Source: Clostridiales bacterium (GTDB taxonomy: Bacteria > Bacillota > Clostridia > Lachnospirales > Lachnospiraceae). From it: DNA of 6,126 nt. Position 1 is the first letter of the stretch. Each line of letters starts with the position of its first letter. The stretch lies in contig JAJUHH010000192.1 of assembly GCA_029267975.1 (NCBI GenBank), positions 1 to 6,126 of the forward strand, in the 5' to 3' direction. The translations under genes and the position numbers were made by a program. The notes under the pieces are model-generated. The model ran no database searches, was not told the origin of the DNA, and saw nothing but the letters and a program-made list of their open reading frames with translations. Of this stretch, positions 1 through 4,668 are shown one piece after another.

Positions 1-51
1 GCAGAACTTACTAGAGTTAGAGTATACGAACTGCTGGAATTATTAGAATAA
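1..51 (+). CDS. C-terminal end of an unidentified protein (partial at the window edge)
   Basis: Frame 1 is open from the first base to TAA at 49-51 and encodes 16 residues, AELTRVRVYELLELLE. This is a charged, leucine-rich amphipathic stretch typical of a C-terminal helix. The rest of the gene lies outside the window, so no family can be assigned. A strong intrinsic terminator about 100 bases downstream (152-200) agrees with a transcription unit ending here. The call depends only on an open frame, helix-like composition and the terminator, so chance is not excluded. Confidence 0.45.
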   Translation, partial: AELTRVRVYELLELLE

Positions 52-151
52 ATAAATTCAATGTTGAAGAATCTAATTGCCCTTGAAGCTTTTGGTGAAG
101 GGGTGCTCAGTTTACTAAGACCAACGAACATAGATTAAATGGCTTAAAGAC

Positions 152-200
152 AAAGGTTCCAGACTGTCGGAAGTATTACCGATAGAAAGGAACCTTTTTT
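152..200 (+). terminator. Strong intrinsic terminator
   Basis: AAAGGTTCC (152-160) pairs with GGAACCTTT (189-197). An inner stem, CTGTCGG (164-170) with CCGATAG (179-185), contains one G-T pair and is capped by an 8-base loop. The 3' arm runs into six T residues (195-200). It most likely ends the transcript of the gene that stops at position 51. It also lies immediately upstream of the MATE remnant, which would therefore receive little read-through. Confidence 0.85.
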
Positions 201-235
201 GTGCCGCTTTCTGTTTTATGCGAGTGGTATTTTAA

Positions 236-783
236 GTATTATATGGAGGAGAAAATGGTGTTGCAGCATATGGTGTGATGATGTATGTCAGCTTTATATT
301 TTCTGCGGCATTTATTGGATATTCCATTGGTTCAGCTCCTGTAATCAGCTATCATTACGGTGCTGAGAATCACATGGAGCTGAAAGGACTGCTTCGAAAA
401 AGTATTAAGATGATCGGAATATTTGGTGTTTGTATGGTAGTTGCTGTTGAAGTGTTCGCTGGCCCTTTAGCTCATATTTTTGTAGGGTATGATTTGGCTT
501 TGAAGGAACTTACGGTATCGGGATTCCGAACTTTTGCATTGTCCTTTCTATTTATGGGCTTTGCCATTTTTGGATCTGGTTTCTTTACCGCACTCAACGA
601 TGGACTGACTTCTGCTCTGATTTCTTTCCTTCGTACATTGGTATTTCAAATGGCCGGCATTCTACTTCTACCTATGATATTTGGAATTAATGGTATTTGG
701 ATATCTATTGTTGCAGCTGAATGCATGGCAGTTTTTTAACAGTGGTGTTCCTTATTATAAAGCGGAAAAAGTTTCAGTATTGA
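236..783 (+). pseudogene. MATE-family efflux transporter remnant, N-terminally truncated and frameshifted
   Basis: The translation matches the C-terminal half of a clostridial MATE (multidrug and toxin extrusion) transporter, an integral membrane antiporter usually of about 450 residues. Recognisable segments are GGENGVAAYG (245-274), then FIGYSIGSAPVISYHYGAEN, then FFTALNDG and SFLRTLVF, with five or six hydrophobic helices. Family similarity begins upstream of any start codon: the frame is open from 236 after a TAA at 233-235, and the GTG/ATG codons at 275-281 fall inside the conserved block, so the N-terminal half is missing. At the other end, the TAA at 737-739 follows a run of six T (732-737). 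Adding one T restores LTVVFLIIKRKKFQY and a TGA at 781-783, a normal MATE ending. The frame at 201-241 (PLSVLCEWYFKYY) may be a further decayed piece of the same gene. The remnant is unlikely to make a working transporter. Confidence 0.85.
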
Positions 784-882
784 TCTTTATTGCAATAGCC
801 TGTAATTACTGATAAATAGCATCTGCTTATAGGTATAGGAGTAGATCAATCTTGTGGGCTAACTTTATTTTGTCGAATATTA
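784..882. other. Intergenic spacer with no recognised feature
   Basis: This AT-rich stretch lies between the restored MATE stop codon and the hemerythrin promoter. I see no open frame of note, no strong hairpin and no RNA gene. Confidence 0.5.
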
Positions 883-911
883 TTGAAAAAATTCCATTTT
901 TGCCATATAAT
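883..911 (+). promoter_or_regulatory. Sigma-A-type promoter of the hemerythrin-cheX operon
   Basis: TTGAAA (883-888) and a perfect TATAAT (906-911) are separated by exactly 17 bases. Transcription would start near 918 and give a leader of about 76 bases before the hemerythrin start. No operator palindrome stands out in the leader. Confidence 0.8.
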
Positions 912-993
912 GGAGTAGATTATTTGTCATGTACGCGATTTTATTATTGGACAAATTTTAAATAACGAAAGATAAGAAAGGAGTAGTAGTATT

Positions 994-1422
994 ATGTTAT
1001 GGAAAGATATTTATGAGCTCGGTGTACCTGCGATAGATGCGCAGCATAAAGAATTATTCAGCCGTGTCGAAGCTTTTTTACAAGTATTGCGCTCTAAGGA
1101 ATCCTGGGAAGAGAAGCTTCCGAAGATTAATGAAACACTGGAGTTTATGAAAGGATACGTCGTAGAACATTTTCATGATGAAGAGGAATACCAGAAAAAG
1201 ATCAATTATCCGAAATATGAAGCTCATAAACAGGTACATATTGGCATGGTTGATTATGTTCTGGAGGTTTCTAAGCAATTCGAAGAATCCGATAATAACG
1301 AGAATCTGATGCAGCAGTTTGGAGGCAAACTGCTTTCATGGCTAATTAACCATGTAGCCGCTGAAGACCAGCAAATTGCAGATTATGCAAAAAAGGAAGG
1401 GGTGAGCGGAAATGGTAGATAA
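994..1422 (+). CDS. Bacteriohemerythrin (non-heme diiron O2-binding protein)
   Basis: This 142-residue protein is the usual length for a single-domain bacterial hemerythrin, a cytoplasmic four-helix bundle that binds O2 reversibly at a diiron centre. All expected iron ligands are visible in order: H18 in DAQH, H59 and E63 in HFHDE, H78 and H82 in HKQVH, and H120 and D125 in HVAAED. The N-terminal W3 and the GVPAIDAQHKEL block are also characteristic. The start is well supported by AAAGGAG at 977-983, 10 bases before the ATG, and by the promoter at 883-911. The 3' end overlaps the next gene by 11 bases, which implies translational coupling. Known roles of such proteins are O2 storage, delivery or sensing and protection of anaerobes against oxygen. 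Coupling to CheX suggests signalling here, but that is inference. Confidence 0.95.
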   Translation: MLWKDIYELGVPAIDAQHKELFSRVEAFLQVLRSKESWEEKLPKINETLEFMKGYVVEHFHDEEEYQKKINYPKYEAHKQVHIGMVDYVLEVSKQFEESDNNENLMQQFGGKLLSWLINHVAAEDQQIADYAKKEGVSGNGR

Positions 1423-1858
1423 GCTTTACAAAGCCTTTGTTGACGCGACATATAATGTATTTAATCTGATGTTTAATATCTCAGACATTTCCGATCATCC
1501 GATTGATGAATTTGCATGTGATAACGAGCTTGATATCAGTGTTGGCATAGTAGGAGAACTTCAAGGAGAAGTTATTTACCGCTTTCCGGTCGTAACTTCT
1601 CTTAACATGGTAAATATCATGAGTGGTATGGAATTTGAGGATGTGGATATATTCGTAACTTCTGCCATATCAGAGATTGCGAATATCATCAGTGGTAATG
1701 TTATTACTGCACTTTCCGATAACGTGTTTAGATATGATATACTACCGCCGGTACTGGGTAAGCCCAGTGATGCTAAGGAATATGAAATAGAAGAAAATTG
1801 CTGTATTTGTACATCATTGGGTGAAATTTGTCTCGATGTAAGACTAAATCGGGCTTAA
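1412..1858 (+). CDS. CheX-like chemotaxis phosphatase
   Basis: The 148-residue protein has the size and pattern of the CheC/CheX/FliY phosphatase family, whose members dephosphorylate CheY-P in the cytoplasm. The signature ExxN is present as E88 and N91 in SEIANIISGN, followed by G95 and by a PP pair at 112-113. A glycine-rich strand, VGIVGELQGEV (44-54), and an NIMSGME helix (68-74) precede it, as in CheX. There is a single ExxN helix, as in CheX rather than the two of most CheC proteins. The ATG lies inside the end of the hemerythrin gene (11-base overlap), with a purine-rich AAGGAAGGGGTGA at 1393-1405 serving as its binding site, so the two proteins are probably co-translated. No other chemotaxis gene is in the window. 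The target could be a CheY or another receiver domain. Confidence 0.85.
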   Translation: MVDKLYKAFVDATYNVFNLMFNISDISDHPIDEFACDNELDISVGIVGELQGEVIYRFPVVTSLNMVNIMSGMEFEDVDIFVTSAISEIANIISGNVITALSDNVFRYDILPPVLGKPSDAKEYEIEENCCICTSLGEICLDVRLNRA

Positions 1859-1871
1859 CTCCAGCCAATTG

Positions 1872-1979
1872 GGAAATGCAGACATCAATCATGAAGTATT
1901 TCAAAAGCTCTGTGACGAATAAGGAAATATAGATCCTGCTGAATTGGATTATTTGATGCCATATCAGATATACTTCTGA
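1872..1979 (+). pseudogene. Possible decayed coding stretch, family unknown
   Basis: The frame starting at 1872 reads GNADINHEVFQKLCDE, then a TAA (1920-1922), then GNIDPAELDYLMPYQIYF, then TGA (1977-1979). Both halves have ordinary soluble-protein composition and continue in the same frame across the single stop, which suggests a relic rather than random spacer. I do not recognise a family, and there is no start codon or ribosome binding site in this frame. It follows the CheX stop codon by only 13 bases and could be the tail of a third, lost operon gene. Chance remains a real alternative. Confidence 0.25.
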
Positions 1980-1995
1980 TAGAATACAGGGAAAC

Positions 1996-2020
1996 TACGC
2001 CGCTGGTAATAAGCGGCGTA
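1996..2020 (+). terminator. GC-rich hairpin, probable terminator of the hemerythrin-cheX operon
   Basis: TACGCCGCT (1996-2004) is perfectly complementary to AGCGGCGTA (2012-2020) across a 7-base loop. Only a weak T stretch (ATCTTT) follows, so termination may be inefficient and some read-through into the kinase gene is possible. Confidence 0.5.
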
Positions 2021-2031
2021 ATCTTTACCAT

Positions 2032-2078
2032 CAAGCGGATGGTTTGACATTCCTGTTTATCTTGTCAACAAGCGGATG
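2032..2078 (+). promoter_or_regulatory. Direct repeats flanking an inverted repeat in the kinase leader
   Basis: CAAGCGGATG occurs twice (2032-2041 and 2069-2078), 37 bases apart. Between the copies TTGAC (2044-2048) is inverted as GTCAA (2064-2068). The first arm extends to TTGACA, a perfect -35 hexamer, but no good -10 lies 16-18 bases downstream. It may be a regulator binding site or a repeat relic. Function is unproven. Confidence 0.3.
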
Positions 2079-2099
2079 ATAACAGTTTCAGAATATTCG

Positions 2100-2106
2100 A
2101 AAGGGG
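2100..2106 (+). promoter_or_regulatory. Ribosome binding site that questions the kinase start
   Basis: AAAGGGG lies 27 bases before the ATG at 2134, too far to serve it. It lies 6 bases before an in-frame ATT (2113) and 9 before an in-frame ATA (2116). This raises the possibility of a non-standard start seven or six codons upstream of the ATG. Confidence 0.4.
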
Positions 2107-2133
2107 ATTTTAATTATAACTGAAGCAAAAGTA

Positions 2134-2958
2134 ATGACAATACAAGATATTTCCTGCTATGGACAGTGTTCACTTACTGTGGCCCTTCCTATCATTTCAG
2201 CCTGTGGGGTAGAGACTGCGATACTTCCATCTGCAGTCCTTTCAACACATACCGGGGGATTTACGAATTTTACATTCCGTGACCTGACGGATGATATCCC
2301 GAAGATTATGGAGCACTGGAAGAGTGAAGGAATTAAGTTTGAGTGTATTTATACCGGATACCTTGGAAGCCTGACACAAATTGAGTATGTAAAGGCTCTC
2401 TTTAAAAATGTACTTAAGGAGGGCGGACTAAAAATAGTTGATCCGGCCATGGCTGATAACGGAAAGCTCTATTATGGTTTTGATGCAGACTTTGCACATG
2501 CAATGGCTGGTCTGTGCAGTGAAGCAGACATTATACTTCCGAACATAACGGAAGCTTGCTTTATGTGTGACAAGGAGTTCATCGCAGATCATCATACACA
2601 AGAATATATAGATGACCTTCTTGCAGCCCTTAAGAATCTCGGTGCAAAGAAGATAGTCCTTAAAGGCGTAAGCTATGAGGACTCAAAACTTGGGATTATT
2701 GTTTATGATACAGTATCCGGTGAAAAACTCGATTATTTTAATGAGAGAGTAGCATGGTTGTCACATGGTACCGGGGATTGCTTCGCTGCAGCTTTGACGG
2801 GAGCAGTCCTTCAGAACAGGAGCCTGTATGACGCTGCTGTCTTGGCTGCTGACTTCGTGGTTGAAGCTCTCAGACTTACTATGGGGGATGACAACCACAG
2901 GTATGGGGTTAAGTTTGAGAAAGCGCTTCCGATGCTGGTAGAGCGATTAAATAAATAA
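2134..2958 (+). CDS. Pyridoxal/pyridoxamine kinase (PfkB-like ribokinase superfamily)
   Basis: This 274-residue protein phosphorylates pyridoxal, pyridoxamine or pyridoxine in the vitamin B6 salvage route to pyridoxal 5'-phosphate, in the cytoplasm with ATP. Visible markers are the N-terminal IQDISCYGQCSLTVALPI (3-20), the substrate-side STHTGGF (37-43), VDPAMADNGKLY (102-113), LPNITEA (135-141) and the ATP/anion-hole motif GTGDCFAAA (212-220) with catalytic D215. Length is normal for the family and the gene looks intact. The ATG at 2134 has no good ribosome binding site at a normal distance. The nearest one, AAAGGGG at 2100-2106, fits an ATT or ATA start and would add ITEAKV or TEAKV-type residues at the N-terminus. 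The gene ends at TAA and is followed by the terminator at 2996-3031. Whether the pdxK or the pdxY name applies cannot be decided from the sequence, so no symbol is given. Confidence 0.92.
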   Translation: MTIQDISCYGQCSLTVALPIISACGVETAILPSAVLSTHTGGFTNFTFRDLTDDIPKIMEHWKSEGIKFECIYTGYLGSLTQIEYVKALFKNVLKEGGLKIVDPAMADNGKLYYGFDADFAHAMAGLCSEADIILPNITEACFMCDKEFIADHHTQEYIDDLLAALKNLGAKKIVLKGVSYEDSKLGIIVYDTVSGEKLDYFNERVAWLSHGTGDCFAAALTGAVLQNRSLYDAAVLAADFVVEALRLTMGDDNHRYGVKFEKALPMLVERLNK

Positions 2959-2995
2959 TGATATCGTACAGGAGATACCTCTGTTGGAGGATACA

Positions 2996-3031
2996 AAAAG
3001 CTACTCAAGAATTATATCTGGAGTAGCTTTT
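2996..3031. terminator. Bidirectional terminator between convergent genes
   Basis: AAAAGCTACTC (2996-3006) pairs perfectly with GAGTAGCTTTT (3021-3031) around a 14-base loop. The stem ends in four T on the plus strand and five T on the minus strand. It lies 37 bases after the kinase stop and 61 bases beyond the stop of the minus-strand gene, so it can serve both. Confidence 0.8.
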
Positions 3032-3092
3032 GTGATTTATAACTGGGTTGACAGCAGCAATCGTAGGGGAGCTACCTTGTCAGTTGTATGTA

Positions 3093-3827
3093 CTAGGTAG
3101 ACATAGTGTACTTTCTGGTATAGGGACATACCTCGATACATTTGCCGCACAAAGTGACTTTCTTATCTAGTGTTTTGGCGGCTATTTCCCTTGCTTTCTT
3201 CCTGCATGCCATAGCGTCGAAAAATTCATCCCTGTCAAGGTCAGGGCTCCAAATCCGCCCGGAAATCGCCTTCCCTGGACAGGCCTTTGTACAAAGCATA
3301 CATCCTCCACATTTGGATTGCATGATTCCTCTCTTATAGTCCAAAGGAGCGTTAGTTAAAACTGAAGTCAAGCGAACTGCGGAACCGTATTTCTCAGTGA
3401 TAAACAAGGCACTCTTTCCAATCCATCCCAAGCCTGCTTGTAAGGCTACAGTCTTATGGGGCATTATAGTGCGAAATATACCATATTCTTTGGTATTGGA
3501 GTCTGTTTGGGCATAAGCATGATAGCCCTGCTTTTCTATGTACTCTGCACACAAAAGGGCCAACTCATCTAGTTTATGACTAAAGCCGAAGTATGCATCG
3601 TAATAATCCATGGTGGGTCCATTAGTAATAGCTTTAATCACATCCTTAGGGAGAGCAAGAAGAATGGATATTCCATAGGGATAATGGGGGATGTCAAAAG
3701 GCTCTGTTACGGAATCCTCACATCTTGGTCCATCTAAATCTACAGTATTATAGAATTCATCTATTTTATAAAAGCCTACCATAGACGCACCCTTTTCTAA
3801 TAACAATTGCTCAAGTTCACGATTCAT
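3093..3827 (-). CDS. QueG-related 4Fe-4S double-cluster protein (short form)
   Basis: The 244-residue protein carries eight cysteines arranged as two 4Fe-4S clusters. The first set is C173, C176, C179 and C183P in CGGCMLCTKACP, and the second is C208, then C227, C230 and C234P in CGKCIEVCP. Before them, AGLGWIGKSALFI (131-143) and YGSAVRLTSVLT match the region upstream of the clusters in epoxyqueuosine reductase QueG (COG1600), including a TD at 108-109 that may correspond to its VD motif. It is much shorter than QueG, has no C-terminal HEAT-repeat extension, and lacks the GPxxER stretch. An electron-transfer or corrinoid-linked reductase role is therefore likelier than queuosine synthesis. 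The start chosen is the ATG at 3827, with AAAGGAGG 10 bases upstream. A GTG at 3848 is in frame but overlaps that binding site. It lies 62 bases downstream of the aadE pseudogene and may share its transcript. No clear promoter of its own is visible. Confidence 0.8.
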   Translation of the reverse strand: MNRELEQLLLEKGASMVGFYKIDEFYNTVDLDGPRCEDSVTEPFDIPHYPYGISILLALPKDVIKAITNGPTMDYYDAYFGFSHKLDELALLCAEYIEKQGYHAYAQTDSNTKEYGIFRTIMPHKTVALQAGLGWIGKSALFITEKYGSAVRLTSVLTNAPLDYKRGIMQSKCGGCMLCTKACPGKAISGRIWSPDLDRDEFFDAMACRKKAREIAAKTLDKKVTLCGKCIEVCPYTRKYTMST

Positions 3828-3837
3828 ATGATACCTT

Positions 3838-3845
3838 CCTCCTTT
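3838..3845 (-). promoter_or_regulatory. Ribosome binding site fixing the start of the 4Fe-4S gene
   Basis: Read on the minus strand, AAAGGAGG is a near-perfect Shine-Dalgarno sequence ending 10 bases before the ATG at 3827. It sits within the codons that would follow the GTG at 3848, which rules out the longer start. Confidence 0.85.
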
Positions 3846-3889
3846 CACAAGCTCTTGCCTATCAGTGTTCCTTTCCCAACGAGAATCAG

Positions 3890-4280
3890 CTAGTAGATTT
3901 CCTTTGCATCCTTAGGTAACTTATTTACATGTTTTAAATATGCCAAGCTTTTTTTGGCTTCCGCCTGGTCATAATGAAACTAGTCGATTTCCATCAGCGA
4001 ACTGCATCAGCCATGCATAACAATTCGCAACATCGCTGGGATAGTAACAATTCTCTTCCGGATATTGCATATACAGACGTTCTCCATATCGATCAATCCA
4101 TTGCTTATCTTCAATGAAGGACTTTGTCTCCAATACTACATATTCGATATCATAGTCCTGAAATATATCTTTCGGAACCTTAGGGTTGGTTCAGGAACCA
4201 TTCATAAGAACAGCTCTGATTCTCTCATCCTCCCTGGCAACCTTTAATATCAAGTCAAGCATTTCCTTTTCTGAACGCAT
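3890..4280 (-). pseudogene. aadE: Aminoglycoside 6-adenylyltransferase (ANT(6)/AadE family) pseudogene, nonsense mutation plus internal deletion
   Basis: The minus-strand reading from ATG 4280 gives MRSEKEMLDLILKVARED, then DERIRAVLMNGS, a stop, TNPKVPKDIFQDYDIEYV and a block ending LMQFADGNRL. This matches the N-terminal nucleotidyltransferase domain of the AadE/ANT(6) family, which adenylates streptomycin. The TGA at 4193-4191 is codon 30, replacing the arginine usual in the GSRTNP motif, and is one C-to-T change from CGA. The homology stops at codon 100 (3983-3981). A second frame (about 3978-3890) then encodes HYDQAEAKKSLAYLKHVN and LPKDAKEIY, the family's C-terminal end, stopping at TAG 3892-3890. 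Members are normally about 285-290 residues, so roughly 160 internal residues are deleted. AGGGAGG at 4293-4287 is a good ribosome binding site 6 bases before the ATG. The product cannot be functional. Confidence 0.87.
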
Positions 4281-4381
4281 AACCAACCTCCCTAATTTCA
4301 TTCGATGTAAGAGTAATGCAAAGAATTATTTCCATTTTACACCATGATTTTTATAAGTGCTAGTATAATTTGTTAATGTAG

Positions 4382-4582
4382 ACTTTATCGTTTTGGATTA
4401 TAGTTTATGAACACGGGACACATTTTGTTTTTCCTCAAAGTCTTCTTAAAAAGATGCTTCCTATTGGAGCAGATCTATTAGTGAAAATATGTTTTACTGC
4501 TGCAAAAAAGTGGAAACTAACATTTTGTTGTTTTTGGATTACTGCATGTTTTGTTATAGGGATGGGGATAATTAAAAGATAA
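4382..4582 (+). pseudogene. Remnant resembling the C-terminus of a BAAT-type acyl-CoA thioesterase
   Basis: The frame after TAG 4379-4381 is open to TAA 4580-4582. Its first part reads VYEHGTHFVFPQSLLKKM (4403-4456), then LPIGADLLVKICFTAAKK (to 4510). This resembles the C-terminal region of bacterial acyl-CoA thioester hydrolase/BAAT_C proteins, where a YEHxxHFxFP block contains the catalytic histidine of an alpha/beta hydrolase. After position 4510 the usual ending is lost and the frame becomes a hydrophobic, cysteine-rich run that looks non-coding. There is no start codon at the beginning of the similarity and no family sequence upstream, so at most about 40 of several hundred residues survive. 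The family call is from recall of the motif and is moderate. Confidence 0.5.
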
Positions 4583-4591
4583 AAGAATATA

Positions 4592-4620
4592 TTGGAAATT
4601 CATCCAAGAGATTATATAAT
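4592..4620 (+). promoter_or_regulatory. Sigma-A-type promoter of the DUF362 gene
   Basis: TTGGAA (4592-4597, four of six consensus bases) and a perfect TATAAT (4615-4620) are separated by 17 bases. The predicted transcription start is near 4627, which is upstream of the chosen start codon (4669) by about 42 bases but almost on top of the alternative ATG at 4630. Confidence 0.65.
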
Positions 4621-4653
4621 GGAAATAATATGGCGGCTAATAAGTCCACTAAT

Positions 4654-4659
4654 AAGGAG
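4654..4659 (+). promoter_or_regulatory. Ribosome binding site deciding the DUF362 start
   Basis: AAGGAG lies 9 bases before the ATG at 4669. The upstream in-frame ATG at 4630 has no purine-rich site before it and would be nearly leaderless from the promoter at 4592-4620. Confidence 0.75.
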
Positions 4660-4668
4660 CTGATATTC

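Noticed and set aside
61..138. Short ATG-initiated frame of 25 codons before the terminator at 152-200
   Set aside because: It has no ribosome binding site, no recognisable motif, and a length well within chance.
85..200. Possible T-box or riboswitch leading into the terminator
   Set aside because: I see no T-box consensus and no conserved riboswitch core. The terminator alone explains the structure, and the downstream gene is a relic.
1078..1278. Minus-strand open frame across the hemerythrin gene
   Set aside because: It is antisense to a fully motif-supported hemerythrin and has no independent support.
2811..3008. Minus-strand open frame across the end of the kinase and part of the terminator
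   Set aside because: It overlaps a conserved kinase C-terminus and starts within the terminator stem. It has no family features.
3142..3339. Plus-strand open frame opposite the 4Fe-4S gene
   Set aside because: It lies over the cysteine-cluster coding region, which clearly encodes protein on the minus strand.
4187..4200. Perfect inverted repeat TGGTTC-AG-GAACCA
   Set aside because: It lies inside the aadE coding relic at the premature stop codon and is explained by GGTTCC and AACCAA codons plus the nonsense mutation. Six paired bases are not compelling.
4065..4247. Plus-strand 60-codon open frame
   Set aside because: It lies opposite the aadE relic, whose translation matches a known family. 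The plus-strand product has no motif.
4364..4369. TATAAT in the divergent intergenic region as a plus-strand promoter
   Set aside because: The best -35 (TTTACA at 4336-4341) is 22 bases away, and only a relic follows it.
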